Assembly: GCF_964186585.1 (NCBI RefSeq)
Contig: NZ_OZ075067.1
Location: forward strand, 310,001-374,000
Source of the DNA: Microbacterium sp. MM2322
GTDB taxonomy: Bacteria > Actinomycetota > Actinomycetes > Actinomycetales > Microbacteriaceae
Direction of reading: 5' to 3'
Length of the DNA: 64,000 nucleotides
Below are positions 36,661 to 49,684 of the stretch, piece after piece. Position 1 is the stretch's first letter; each line of letters opens with the position of its first letter. A program made the translations under genes and the position numbers. The notes beneath the pieces are model-generated. The model had not been told where the DNA came from. It searched no databases and worked only from the letters and a program-made list of their open reading frames with translations.

Positions 36661-38407
36661 GGGCGCGCGGACGACTGATCCTGTTCGCCGGAGCTGTGCT
36701 CCTGGTCGGTAGTGCGGCGGCTGTGGTCCACGTGGGGCGGACGGCGATCGATCTGCAGCATGCGATCGAAGCGGCCGCGTCCACGCCGAGCTGCGGTGAA
36801 GGATGTCGCTGCGGGGACATCACCGGTGCGGAGAAGGCCGCGTCGCTGCTCTCTGCCGAGATCGGACCGGCGATCCCGACGGATGATCCGGTGTGGGGGG
36901 CGGCGGAGGCGGTTCCCGGCATCGGTGCGAATCTGTCGCAGCGCGTCGGGCGGCGGTGGCGATGGAACGCGTGGGCGAGAACGTTGCGCCGCCTGCTCGC
37001 CACCGCCCGGAAACTCGCCGACGCTGACGCTCCCGCGGCGATCGGCGTTCTTCGCGAGGCGGCACCCGACCTGGCAGCGCAGTGGCGGCCACGCGCGACG
37101 ACATCGCCGACGATCTTGCGGGGATCGAACCGCTCCGCCCTCATCCCGCAACTGTCGGACGGTGTCGCCAAGATGGTCGACGCGATCGACCGACTGAAGC
37201 CCCTCACCGAGGGTGCGGACCAGTTGGCCGGCGTCCTGCCCGCGTTCCTGGGGGCAAACGGCGGACCGCCGCATCCTGGTCATGCTCCAGAACCCCGCCG
37301 AAACTCCGGACCGGGGGCGGCATCACGGGAACCTTCCTCGAGCTCGACGCCCGCGACGGTCGTGTCTCTGCTCGTGGCTCAACGCGATTCGTCTCAGTTC
37401 ACGTCCGCCGCCGAGCCGCTCGTTCCGGTGCCGAGGGAGACCCGCGCCCTCGGCGACGGCATTCGGGCGGTACGTGCAGAACACGTCGATGACCGCCGAC
37501 TTCACCGTGACCGCGCAGCTCGCCTCAGCATGGTGGACCCGGAGCGGGATGTCGGCGCCTGACGCCGTCGTCTCAGTGGACCCCATCGTCCTCGCGGCAG
37601 TCCTCGGTGTGATCGGACCCGTCGAGACGTGCGCGGGGGCGCTCGACCAGAAGAACGTCGTCGACCGTCTGCTGGTCGAGCCCTATCGCACGCTCGATCA
37701 GGATGCGCAGGGGCGCTGGTTCGCGGATGCCGCCGCCGCGGTCTTCACCGCGGTCACCGAGCGGGCGCGGCCCGTCGCGATGATCCCGCCCTCGCGGGCG
37801 CCGTCGACGAGGACGCATCTCCGTGTGGAACCGTGATCCCGACGAGCAGTCAGTATTGGCGCGGACCCCGTTCGCAGGTCCTCTCGCTCGCGAGGACGCA
37901 GCCGGCCCGGACGCCTTCGCGGCGTACTTCAATGACGCGACCGCGGGAAGCCGACCCGTACCTCTCGGTCGGACTGGGGATCCGGTCGGGCGTGTGCCGG
38001 GCTCGACGAGCTCCGCGAGGAACAGAGGTCGAGGTCGATCTCGGCAGCGCTCTCACGCGAGCCGAGGGTCGGACCTTGCCGATCAGTGTCACCGGCGGGG
38101 GCGCCTACGGCATTCCCGCCGGCCACATCGCTCCCGTGGTGACGGGCGCCGCGCCTCCGGGGTGGTTCGTGGGGGGCGTCGAGATCGACGGGCAGCCGGT
38201 GGCGGCGGCGAATGCTCGAGTCGGCGACCGCCCCTCGGTCACTCACCGTGTGGACCCTGCCGCCAGGCGAATCGCACTCGGTGGCCTTCTGTTTTTGTCG
38301 CCGGCCCGAACGTCGAGTCGGGGAACCGATCGCCGTCTCTTCTCCACACTCCGCTGCTCGAATCCGTCGACGTGCGGTCGGGCGCGATCGCCTGCCGAGC
38401 CTCGTAA
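36657..38407 (+). pseudogene. Damaged copy of the DUF4012 gene
   Basis: More than a dozen indels against 60,927-62,678 (for example near 36,779, 37,073, 37,128, 37,258, 37,304, 37,435, 37,800 and 37,948). Confidence 0.85.
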
Positions 38408-38689
38408 TGACGGATATTTGAGGCGGCTATGTGAAGATCGGCCGTCATCCCTGTTGTGGGGAAGGCCTTTCCGTTAGCATGAGAGCGCCATCCCCCAAGG
38501 ATTCCCCCGCCGTTCCCCAAGCGGTGTCGACGCGCACTGTCCCCAAACTCTGCGCGTCTGCGGTGCATCCGGATGGTTACGCGGACCCTCTCTCGCCGCA
38601 GTCCCCACTGATCGGGCCCAGAGAGGGGTCCGCTCTCTTTCTTCTTCTGAGGACGACGTATCACCGCAGGTGTAGTGCCTTTGCGACGC

Positions 38690-40870
38690 TCAGTGCCCGA
38701 GCGTTCCCGTCTCGTCCGGTCCCACGATCGCCTGCAGCTTCGCGATCAGATCGGTGCGTGATGTTGCCCCGAGCCGACGGCGGATGCGTGCGATGTGATG
38801 TTCTGCGGTTCGCGGCGAGATGAAGATGGCCTCGCCGATCTCGGCGTAGGTCATCCCGCTCAGCACGAGGCCGGCCACCTCCCTCTTGCGCGCACTCAAC
38901 ACGCCGCCCTCGCCCAGAGGGGATGTGCCGTCCGCGACTGTCGCAGGCGTGACGTTCGGGTGGAGCTGTCGCGCGAACGCGGCGAGTCTGAGCCTGGCGC
39001 GACGATCTCGAGCGCGTCTCCGAGAGAGCGCGGGCGGCCAGGTGAGCACCCTCCCACGAGTACCCCAACGATCCGAGGTGAGTGGTCCGCCCGCTCCACG
39101 CGGTTGATATCGCTGTCGTCCACTCGTGCGCGGAACCACTCCGCCGTCGCGGCGGCCATCACCGCCGCGACTCGTGAATCACGGGCCGCGCCGGTCAAGG
39201 CACGGCTCGCGTGCGGCAGCGCGTGGGCATCGCCGGAGGTGAGCGCGCGCTGATACTTCGACCACAGCAACGGAACCCTCCAGAGGGGAGGGTCGCCCAG
39301 ACCGTGCAGGATGCCCCGCAACGCGTCGATGGCGGGATCCACCCGCTCGGCATCGTCGAACAGGGCGGACGTCTCGATGAAATCGCGCAGGGGATGCAGG
39401 AGGTAGAGATCCGGTTCTACGTGGCGTAGGTCGTCGCGCACTCGCTCCCACACGGCCTGCAGTTCTTCGTGCGTTCCGTAACGTCGGGACGTGGGCGAGC
39501 ATCACCGCGTCGCGGATCAACACCTCGCGTCCACTTCAGTGGCAGGGGGGATGCGTCTACGTCCGCCAGTCGCGCTGCCGCCTCCTCGGGGTTCTGCCGG
39601 TGCACCGCGATCCACGCGGACCACAGCAGGAGAACGGGACCGCGCCCACGGTCGCCTTGCTCCTCCATCAGGGCGTCGCTCACGACGTTGGCCGCCGTGT
39701 CGATCTCGCCCAGGTCTAGTGCGGTGATGGCGGCGATCACCGCGGGGGCAGCTCGAGGAATAGGACCGGCCTCGCCGGAGTCCCGTACATCTCGCTCGCG
39801 CGGATGAGGTCGTCGAACGCGCCGCGCACGGGTGACGCGAGAGAAGACGCAAGACCGCGCAGCATGGTGGTGTGGGCCACGCGGACCGTCGTGGGGAGGC
39901 CGCCCGTGTCGATGTCGGGCGAGCGGAGAAGATCGCGAAGGGAGGTGGCGTCGCCCGTTCCGAGCGCCGCGATGGCGGCGGGCGCCGGGCGCCAGCACGA
40001 TGTCTTCGCTGTGATGTGCGCGGTAAGCCGCAGAGCTCGCCCGCAGGAATCCGCGCGCGCTCCAGGCTGACCCGAGGATGCGAACCGCCTCGTCGCGCTC
40101 GTCGCCCTGGGCGTCTGCGGCGACGGCGTCGACGAGGGATGCGGCTTCGTCGATGTCGCCGCGGGCCCAGGCCAGCCGGGCTTTGCGGATCGCGATCGTC
40201 GTCGGGTCGCCACCGGCCGCGAGCGCCGCGTCGTACAGCTCCATCGCACGTTCGTTGTCGTAGGAGACGGCCTCATCTGCGTGCGTCTGCAGTGCGCGGG
40301 CGAGGCGGGGTCGTGATGGCGTCCGAGAGCGGAGACGACCTCTGCGTCGAGGGGACCCGCGGCGTGCTGTCGAGCAGGTCGATCATCTCGAGGACCGGCG
40401 TCGTGCGTCGAACGGTGTGCGCGACGATGGGGATCTGTGTGTCCGCCGCGCAGCATCAGTCCCTCGGCGTGTCCGGTCGCCAGGTCATCGGCCCCGGCAG
40501 CCACGGATGCGGGGGAGGTCGTCTCCGGCGAGGCTAGCCCGGCGGATGGCCGCCGATGTGTTCGGGTCGAGTGTGTCGAGACGGAGGCCTATCACCTCGC
40601 CCACGGCTCGGATCGCCCGCTCGTGCGAGGGGTCGCGACAGAATCCCTCGCCGTGAGCGGCGATGACCTCTTTCACCAGCCACGTCACCGATGCGGTGAT
40701 CTCCACGATCCCCGCGACGCACCCGGGGTCGATCGAGCGTCCAGCTCGTTGCAGTGCGCGCGCGATGTCGTCGGCGTCGACTTGCCCGAGAGCAAGCGGC
40801 GGGCGTGACTGCTCTCGATGCGCCGGATGAGGCCGGCGAGGAGGGGGTTCCATGGGCCCTGCAGGCGAGG
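38690..40870 (-). pseudogene. Damaged LuxR-type regulator gene, 5' end cut at the junction
   Basis: Carries the same C-terminal HTH as 62,959-64,000 and extends further upstream in the protein than the window shows in copy 2. Pieced together across frames it gives helical-repeat segments (MELYDAALAAGGDPTTIAI, ARLAWARGDIDEAASLVDAV) and an ATPase-like region (NPLLAGLIRRIE, DIARALQRAGRSIDPGCV). It stops at 40,870, where sequence from the alpha/beta hydrolase begins, so the N-terminal coding part is missing. The real gene is therefore longer than 2.2 kb. Confidence 0.8.
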
Positions 40871-40929
40871 ACAGCCACGCGCTCTTCATCTCGGCGCTGA
40901 CGCCAAGCCCGCGCCGAGGAGGAACCGAG

Positions 40930-41582
40930 ATGAGCGTCGTCCCGTTCGCCGTCCCGCTCTGGGTGGAACTGCTGGCCGCAGGGCTGGGCGGCCTGCAGGG
41001 CGCGCTCGTCGCGGCGGAGCACCGACACCAGCGCATCGATGTGCTGGGCGTGCTCGTCATCGGCCTCCTCGTCGCGCTCGGGGGAAGCCTGCTCCGCGAC
41101 GTCGTGCTCAACGAGCCGCCCGTCGTGATCTGGCAGCAACCGGTATCTCCTGGTCGCCGCGGCCGGAGCTGTCGTGGGGATGGCGGTGGCGTCCGTGATC
41201 GCGCGGGCTGTCTGGCCGCTCATCGTGCTCGACGCGATCGTGAAGATGGAATGTTCGTGCCATCGGTGTGTTGAAGGCCTGTTGCTTGGTGTTTGCCTGG
41301 TGGGTGCTGTTGTTGTTGGTGTCATTGGTGTGATTGGTGGTGGGATGCTGCGTGATGTTGCCCTGAACCTGCCGTTCTCGTTCCTGCAGGTTAGTACGTG
41401 GATGTGGTTGCTGCAGCCTTGGGCAGCGGTGGTGCTCGCTGCCCTGCAACGCGTTCGCCGTCCCGACCCTCATCGCGGGCGTGATCTGCATTGCGGTCAC
41501 GGTGACTGTCCGGGTCGTCGCGGTCGCGTTCCGGTGGACCTTTCCCGAACCGGGCTTGCTGCGACGACCGCGCGCGACCTGA
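40930..41582 (+). pseudogene. Damaged copy of the TRIC-type protein gene
   Basis: Frame breaks near 41,137 and 41,245; between 41,265 and 41,400 most CpG sites read TpG compared with copy 1 (see findings). Intact at 16,719-17,369. Confidence 0.9.
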
Positions 41583-41592
41583 TCGGATCGGC

Positions 41593-42545
41593 TCAGCGCA
41601 GCGACGCGGCCACCGACTTCAAGGCGTCGGCGGAGCGGTGGAAGAGTGCGAGCTCGTCGGCCGAGAAGGACGTCTCGAGGATCGGTCGGGCGCCGCCGCT
41701 GTGGACGACGGGAGGGCACCGAGAGGGCAACGCCGTCGACGCCCTGGAAGTCGCTCAGCACCGGCGGATACCGGCATGACGGCGTGCTGGTCGCCGAGGA
41801 TCGCCTCGACGATGCGGGCGCTCGACAGGCCGATGGCGTAGTTGGTCGCCCCCTTGCCCGGGATGACCGTGTACGCGGCATCCCGCACATCGACGGCGAT
41901 GCGGTCGAGCTCATCGACGGTGAATTTCGGCTGTCCGTCGAGGGGCTGCCAGTCGAGGATCGGAACCGTGCCGATCGTCGCGCGCGACCAGTGCGGGACT
42001 CGGTGTCGCCGTGCTCGCCGACGATGTAGGCGTGCACGCTCGAGGTCGACACTCCCGCGCTGCGCGAGCTTCCACCGCAGGCGCGAGGTGTCGAGCACGG
42101 TGCCCGACGCGAAGATCCGCTCCGGCGGAAGGCCGGTGACCTCTTGACCGATGACGGTGAGCACGTCGCACGGATTGGTGACGATGACGTAGACGCAATT
42201 TTTCGGTGCGACCTCGAGCAGTTCGGGCAGCATCCGTCGAAGGATGGCGTTCACCCCGGCGAGCTCGGTGCGGGTCTGCCCGGGTTCTGCTTCGCGCCGG
42301 CGGTGATCACGACGACGTGGGAGCCCGCGGCGACCGCGACGTCGGACCCGCCCGAGATGTCGCTTGACCCGGTGAACTGCGCGCCGTGGGCGAGGTCGAG
42401 GACCTCGGCTTCGACCTTCTCAGCGGCGATCTCGTAGAGGGCGACGTGCCGTGCCGACCCGCGGGATCAGGGCGGCGTAGGCGACGCTCGATCCGACGGC
42501 GCCCGCCCCGACGACGGTGAGTTTCGAGTTCTCGATGACGCTGGT
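41593..42545 (-). pseudogene. Damaged copy of ldh
   Basis: Indels near 41,710, 41,763, 41,997, 42,058, 42,196, 42,246 and 42,463, and the ATG start has become ACC (CTCATACC to CTGGTGCC). Intact at 17,380-18,333. Confidence 0.9.
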
Positions 42546-42598
42546 GCCGTCAGTGTGGCAGTCGATGGATGCCGCCGGTCCGCATCCAGCCGTGCAAA

Positions 42599-43979
42599 TC
42601 AGATGGACTGCGCGTCGGCCGTGACGGGCCTGCGGATGCCGAGGAACGAGACCAGTGCGCCCGCGACCATCAGGACCGCCGTGACCAGCGCGGCGCGGTG
42701 GAAACCGTCGAGGTCGAGCGCGCCGCCGATGATGACCGCGAGGATCGCGATGACGACGAGTCCGGCGATGCGCGACACCGCGTTGTTCGTCGCCGACGCG
42801 ATACCCGATCGCTCGCCGCCGATCGAGCCGAGGATCGTCGACGTCAAGGGCGACACCGTGACGCCGAGCCCCAGGCCGAACACGATCAGTCCCGGGAGGA
42901 CCTGCGTCCAGTAGTCGAAGTCCTTCTGGACGGCCAGCAACATCAGGGCGCCCGCCGCCATGACGAGCGGACCGGCCGTCATGAACAGGCGAGGTCCGAA
43001 CCTGTTGACCCACCCGCCGACCACCGAGCTCAGCGCGATGAGGGCCAGCGTCGTCGGCAGGCTCGAGAGCCCGGCGAGCGTCGCGCTCAGACCCGCGCCC
43101 TGCTGGAGGTAGACCCCGACGACGAACCCGTTGAGTGAGAGCGCGGCGTAGATGAAGAACGTTGCGAGATTGCCCGTCCAGAAGTTCCGGACGCGGAGGA
43201 TGCCGAGCGGCAGGATCGGCGAGCGCACGGTGCGCTGACGCCAGAGGAACGCCGCGAACATGAGAATGCCGGCGACCAGCGGCATCCAGATCGCCGGATG
43301 CCCCCATCCGAGGTTGGGCTGTTCGATGAGCGCGAAGACCACCCCGCCGAGCCCGAGGGTGCAGAGCGCGGCGCTCACGAGGTCGATGTGCGCGTCGTCG
43401 CGCCGGTGGTCGATGTGGCCGAGGCGCGGACAGGAGGTAGAAGGTCGCCGCGATCGGGAGGGTGTTGACGAGGAACGCGAACCGCCACGACAGCAGGTCG
43501 ACGAACAGCCCGCCGATTAGGGGGCCGGCGAGGTTCGCCCCGGTCGTCCATGCCGTCCACTGACCGATCGCGCGTGCCTGCGCGGGGCCGGTCAGGAGCG
43601 AGGTGATGAGCGCCAGCGAGCTCGGCACGAGGAACGCGCCTGCGGCGCCCTGCAGTGCTCGGGCGATGATGAGGACCACCGGGTCGGGAGCGAGCCCCAC
43701 GCCGATCGAGGCGATGCCGAAGCCGATCAGTCCGATGCGGAGGACGAGCACGCGCCCGAAGGCATCGCTCACCGACCCCGCGAAGAGGATGAGGGAACTC
43801 AGGGTGAGGAGGTAGGCATCCACCGCCCACTGCTGTGTCGACAGACCGCCGCCCAGCTCGTCGCGGATGGCAGGGAGTGCGACGTTGACCACGGTGCCGT
43901 CGAGGAACGCGACGGCCGACGCGAGCGCTGCGATCGCGACGATCAGCCCGAACCGGGGGGATGTCGTCGGAGCGCTCAC
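42599..43979 (-). pseudogene. Copy of the MFS transporter gene with one frameshift
   Basis: A single extra G near 43,428 (GCGCGGACAGG for GCGCGACAGG) and few substitutions; the rest is identical to 18,387-19,766. Confidence 0.9.
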
Positions 43980-44038
43980 AGGCTCACGTTACGCCCGGGG
44001 AGGAGATCAGCGGGGGCTCGAGCCGACGGGAACGGTCG

Positions 44039-44815
44039 TCATTCGGGCGGGGAAGCGACAGGTCGCGTCGGGTCGAGGCCGGCGAGGGGAGTGGAGGGGA
44101 GGGCGATCCAGCCTTCCCGGCGGGCGCGGTCAAGCGCGGCGGGCGGGACGGGGTGCGTTGCGCCCAGCGCGTGTGCGCGGGCGATGAGTGCGGCGACGAC
44201 GGCGTCGAACGCGTCGTCAGAGGCTTGCATCAGCGCGCGCTGATTGGGGGTGACGGTGAGCCAGGGAGCTGCGGTGAGGAGGATCGCCGTCGCCGTCGAA
44301 CGGGCCGGATCCGTCTTGTATCCGGACACCGCGACACCCCAGTAGCGAGGGATGCCGCGGGGTAGACCTCGACGAGTCGTCCCGTCGCGCCCGACCGGTC
44401 GACCACGTCACCGGCGGCGGCGAACCCGGGAAGCAGGTCGGCGCACCGCATCGCGGTGAGTCCCAGGCGATCGGTCGAGACGGGGCCCGAGGGGGAGGCG
44501 CCCCGTGATCCGGTGGGTGGCTCGGTCGGTCTCGCGGTAGGCGAGCAGGCGACGTCCCTCGATGCCGCGGAGGTCCGGGGCGGGTGCCTCGCCCCTGCGC
44601 GTTCGCCGCGATGTAGGCGACGAAGTCGCCGTCGGGCCAGCCGAACGCGCAGTCGACGCCGACGTGCGTCGACCCGGCGGCGAACCCGACGATGTCGTCA
44701 TCCGTGTTGTCGAGGCGGAGCGTCGTGAGTTCGGCGCCCCCACCGCGCCAGTCCACGACGGCGACCGCCGTACGCGCCGGCTGCGCCGCGAGGCTGCAAC
44801 TCCGGTGGTGATCAC
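44039..44815 (-). pseudogene. Damaged copy of the DUF429 gene
   Basis: Indels near 44,308, 44,343, 44,485, 44,596, 44,630 and 44,793. Intact at 19,826-20,596. Confidence 0.9.
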
Positions 44816-44960
44816 ACCGCGACGCTACCCGTCCGCCGGTGCGTCGAGACGTCGCAGATGGTCGCCGAACCGGGCGGCAACACGACCATCTGCGACGCTT
44901 CGGCGAGGCAGGACGAGGCTCGGTTCGCGGCATCCGTTCTGGTGTCGTAAGCTGGACGAC

Positions 44961-45048
44961 GGTGACGTGTCCGAGCGGCCGAAGTCAACTCTCGAAAAGT
45001 TGTGTAGGGTAACCCCTACCGTGGGTTCAAATCCCACCGTCACCGCCA
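44961..45048 (+). tRNA. Damaged copy of tRNA-Ser(CGA)
   Basis: Two bases are missing at the D-arm/anticodon-arm boundary (GAAGTCAACT for GAAGGTGCAACT) and one C from the variable arm. Not a credible second functional tRNA. Confidence 0.7.
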
Positions 45049-45094
45049 TGAAAACCCCTGCTGATGTGGGGTTTTCTGTTTCTCTCGGTGGACG

Positions 45095-45480
45095 TCAGCC
45101 CTCCAGCAGCGACACGCTCTGGACGGTGGCGATCCGATCGACCAGGTCGGCCTGCCGCGCGATCGATCGCGGCGGCCGACCAGGAGATGACGAGCGCCGC
45201 GACGAGAAGGGCACCCGCAGTGGCGGCCCAATCGACGCCGCGGCGGATCGTCAGGACGACGAAGGCGAGCGCGCTGAGGATCGCGACGGGGCCGCCCGCG
45301 ACCTGGGCGAAGGCCATGCGCACGGCGGACTCCTCCGTCAGCGGGCCCCAGCTGTTGAAGACGGACAGAATCAGCGCGAGCGGGACGACCACCACGCCGG
45401 CGACGAACACGGTCCACCGGGTCGGTCGGTAGCGACGGCGTGCGACGGGGACGGGCCTCGGACGCGGTGACGGCGGTCAT
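45095..45480 (-). pseudogene. Damaged copy of the small membrane protein gene
   Basis: Indels near 45,149, 45,364 and 45,450 against 20,879-21,259. Confidence 0.85.
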
Positions 45481-45631
45481 AGCCCCGACCCTAGCGGCGT
45501 GCTCCCGGCCGGGACCAGGGCGAGCCGACGCGAACGGCATCCATCCGCGCACGGTCAGCGCACATCGCGTCGGGTCGAGACCAGGCACGCCGCCCTAGAG
45601 TGAGTCGGATGCCACGACGGGGGAGGCGACG

Positions 45632-46987
45632 ATGCTCGCGACGGTGACCTATGCGCCGACGGACGGTCAGGATGCGACGGCGCTCGGCTTCCTCATGTAC
45701 AAGCATCCGGCCAAGGTGCAGACGTTCTCGGCGCCGGTCGGTGACATCCACGTGTTCTACCCCGAGGCAACGCCCGACCGCTGCACCGTCGCGGTGATGC
45801 TCGAGGTCGACCCGATCGCGCTCGTCCGCAACAAGCGGTTCCGAGGGGATGCCGGGGCTCTCGGTCACTACGTCAACGACCGCCCGTACGTCGCGTCGAG
45901 CATGCTCGCCGTCGCGATCGGCACGGTCTTCCGTACCGCGATGACCGGGCGGAGCGACTCGTACCCCGAGCTGGCGGCATCCGCTCTGCCGCTGCGCATC
46001 GAGATCCCCGTCGTTTCGGCACGGGGCGGGGCGACGACCTGTCCGGCGGACGAGCCGTGCGGCTGGCAGGTCAAGGACACCGCATCGCGCTCGACGACGA
46101 GCACCCCGAGTGGTCAGACTCGCGCTACAGCTCGGTCGTGTTGACCGGTGAGGTGCGTCTGGCCGAGGCGCTCCGCCAGCTGTACGTCCTTCTGCTCGCC
46201 CCTCGACGACGCCAAGCACTACTGGGTCGGTGACGACGAGATCGGCAAGCTCGAGCGCGCCGGCGAGGGCTGGCTCGCGGATCACCCGGAGCGCGACCTC
46301 ATCACCCGCCGCTACCTCCTGCACCAGCGCGCTCTGCTCGAGACAGCCGACGCGGCACTCGAGGAACGCCCGACGCCGCTCAGCCAGCACCGGGCCGACG
46401 CGGTCCTCGCCGCGCTCGCCGACGTCGGCGTTCACTGCGTCGTCGACATGGGCTGCGGGCCGGGCGCCCTGCTCGCGCGCCTCGTGAAGGATCGCTCGTT
46501 CACCAAGATCGTCGGCGTCGATGTGGTCGGCCCGGTCGCTCGAGCAGGCGGCAACTGGACGCCTGGTCCCCGCCCAGGCATCCGACGCCGAACGCGAACG
46601 CATCGACCTTCTTCACGGCTCGTCGTCTACCGCGACGAGCGCCTGTGCGGGTTCGACGCGATGGTGCTCATGGAGGTCATCGAACACGTCGACCCGTCGC
46701 GACTCGGTGCGCTCCGGGATGCTGTCTTCGCGTCGGCCTCTCCGGTCCGTCGTCGTCACGACGCCCAACGCGGAGTACAACGCGCTCTACCCCGATCTGC
46801 CGGCGGGCACGTTCCGCCACGACGACCACCGCTTCGAGTGGACGCGCGACGAGTTCCGCGCGTGGGCCGAGGGGGTCGCCGGCCGGCACGGTTACGCGGT
46901 CGAGTTCCGTCCCGTCGGGCGACGCGGGATGCCGACCTCGGCGCGCCCACCCAACTCGCCCTGTTCCGGAAGGAGGTCGCGGCATGA
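45632..46987 (+). pseudogene. Damaged copy of hen1
   Basis: Reads as copy 1 for ~390 nt, then breaks near 46,031, 46,195, 46,525, 46,555, 46,745 and 46,918. Intact at 21,411-22,769. Confidence 0.9.
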
Positions 46988-49520
46988 CCGTCCTCGACAT
47001 CCCCGCCCTGTCGCTCGTCGTCCTCGTCGGGGCATCCGGTCTCGGGCAAGTCCACGTTCGCGCGGGAGCACTTCGGCGCCTACGAAACGCTCTCAAGCGA
47101 CGCGTTCCGGGGGCTCGTCTCCAACCACGAGTCCAACCAGTCCGCCACCGCGGCCACGTTCGACGCGCTGCAGTACGTGGCGGGTAAGCGTCTCGACGCG
47201 GGACTGCTCACCGTGACCGTCGTCGACGCGACGAGCGTGCAGCCCGAGGCCCGACGCGCGCGCTCGTCGAACTCGCGAAGGCGCACGCCGACGTGCTGCC
47301 GGTCGCGATCGTGTTCGACGTGCCCGAATCCGCGTCCGTCGAGCGGAACGCGGTGCGCACCGACCGTCGCATTCCCGCCCACGTCGTGAAGCGGCAGAAC
47401 GACCAGCTCCGCCGCGGGCTGCGCCACCTCGGACGCGAGGGTTTCCGCAAGGTACACGTCCTCCGCACGCCCGATGAGGTCGCGGACGCGACGATCGAAC
47501 GCACGCGTCTGCTCACCGACCGCACCGACGAGCGCGGACCGTTCGACGTGATCGGCGACGTGACGATGCCGCAGCGAACTCGAGGCACTGCTCGGACGCC
47601 TCGGCTACGAGCTCCAGCGCGACGAGCAGGGCCGGGCCGACGACGCGCGGCATCCCGAACAGCGTCGTGTCGTGTTCCTCGGCGACCTCATCGACCGCGG
47701 GCCCGACGTCGTCGGGGTGCTGCGCCTCGCGATGGGGATGGTCGCCCTGGCAGTTTTTTTGCCGTGCCGGCAACCATGAGGCGAAGCTCGTCCGCGCCCT
47801 GCGCGGCGCGCAAGGTGACCGTCTCGCACGGCCTCGAGGAGACGCTCGCTCAGCTGTCGGGTGAGAGCGAGGAGTTCCGCGAGCAGGTCGAGGCGTTCTG
47901 CCACGACCTCGTGTCGCACCTGATCCTCGATGAGGGGCGCCTCGTCGTCGCCCACGCGGGGCTGAAGGAGCAGTACCACGGCCGCGCGTCCGGGCGTGGG
48001 CGTGCAGTCCGTCTTCTACGGCGAGACCACGGGGGAGACCGACGAGTACGGCCTTCCGTGTGTCATCTGTGGGCCGAGGACTACCGCGGCACGGCGGTCG
48101 TGCTCTGCTGACACACACCGGTCCCGACCGTCGAATGGGTCAACAACACCGCGTGCCTCGACACCGGGTGCGTGTTCGGCGGAGCGCTCTCGGTGATGCG
48201 CTACCCGGAGCGCGAGGTCGTCTCGGTGCCGGCCGAGCAGGTCTGGGACGACCCGATCCGCCCGCTCGTCCCCGCCGCGCCGATGCGCGCTCCGGGGGCT
48301 CCTTGACCTCGCCGACGTGCAGGGCAAGCTCACCGTGCAGACGAGCCTGCACGGCCGGGTCGGCATTCAGGAGGAGCAGTCCGCGGGCGGCCTCGAGACG
48401 ATCAGCCGCTGGGCGACCGACCCGCGCTGGCTGATCCACCTGCCGCCCACGCTGGTGCCGCGAACACCTCGGCGCGCGAGGGCTACCTCGATCCCGGTGA
48501 CGAGGCGTTCGCGACCTACCGCGGAAACGGCGTGACCGACCTCATCGCCGAGGAGAAGCACATGGGCTCTCGCGCCCTCGGTGCTCGTTCCGCGCTACCT
48601 GGCACGGTTCACCGCGCCCGAGGGATGGCGGGGGTCGATCCACACGCGGACGGGTCGCCCCTTCTTCGCCTCCGACGTCGAAGCCGACATGCTCGCTCGC
48701 CTCGACGAGGCGCTCGAAGCGGGCCGGCGTCTGGGAGGAGCTCGGCGCGTCGTGGGTGCTCCTCGACGCCGAGATCCTGCCCTGGTGCTCAAGGCCGGCG
48801 CGCTCGTCAGTGACCTTGACGTGTTGGTCGCGACCGCGGCGGAGACCGCGACGGATGCCGCCGCTGCGGTGCTCGCTCGGGCCGCGGCATCCGGGATCGA
48901 CGTCAGTGCCCTCGCGGCGCGGGACGCAGGCACGCGCCGAGGGCGCGCGGGGGTTCCGCGCTGCGTATCGCCGCTACGTCGGCGGCGACGACGAGGTTCG
49001 GTGGCGCCGTTCCAGGTGCTCGCCGCAGGGGATGCCACGTTCGAGACCCGCGATCACGGCTGGCACCTGGGGGTCGCCGACCGCCTGGTCTAACGCCGCA
49101 CCCGACCTTGGTGGCGCCGACGCGGCGACGGCGCGTGGACCTCGGTGACGAGGCATCCGTCGCGGACCGTCTCGTGGCGGGCAGGAACTCACCGCGGCGG
49201 GCGGCGAGGGGATGGTCGTCAAGCCGTTCGCCAACCTCACGCGCACCGAGAAGGGACTCGTGCAGCCGGGCATCAAGGTGCGCGGGCGCGAGTACCTGCG
49301 GATCATCTACGGCCCGGACTACACCGACCCCGCGAACCTCGGCGCCTCCGCGACCGCAACGTCGGCCACAAGCGCTCCTCGCTCGCGGCGCGCGAGACGG
49401 CCTCGGTATCGAGTCGCTCCACCGCTTCACCGCCGGAGAACCGCTCTGGCGCGTGCACGAGGCGGTGTTCGGCGTCCTCGCCCTGGAGTCCGACCCGATC
49501 GACCCGCGCGCGCGCTATCA
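46984..49520 (+). pseudogene. Damaged copy of pnkp
   Basis: The P-loop is broken near 47,041, and the GNHE region is replaced by a run of seven T at 47,754-47,760. Further breaks lie throughout, an in-frame stop appears near 49,091, and the native stop codon is lost. Intact at 22,766-25,285. Confidence 0.9.
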
Positions 49521-49684
49521 CCCTGCACGACGTCGACCCGACGCGATCTGCGGCCATTCCGGAGCGGAAGTGGCACATCGCGTCGGGTCGATGCTCACTG
49601 GGGCCATGCGGCATCCCATAACGCTTCGAGAATCTCGGCACCACCCCTTCCTGCCGACCGCTCCGACTTCGTAGCGTGGACTCC

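Larger units (their letters stand above)
16613..40870. repeat. Tandem copy 1 of a ~24.26-kb segment (clean left part, damaged right part)
   Basis: Same gene order as 40,871-64,000 at an offset of 24,211-24,270. From 16,613 to about 29,670 every gene reads through; from there to 40,870 frameshifting indels become steadily denser. The damaged part of this copy corresponds to the clean part of copy 2. Most likely a duplicated contig end rather than a biological repeat. Confidence 0.95.

Noticed and set aside
47750..47762. Programmed frameshift site at the poly-T run in the second pnkp copy
   Set aside because: The other copy has no T run there (GGGCAGCGCGCTCGCC) and reads through; it is a sequence error.
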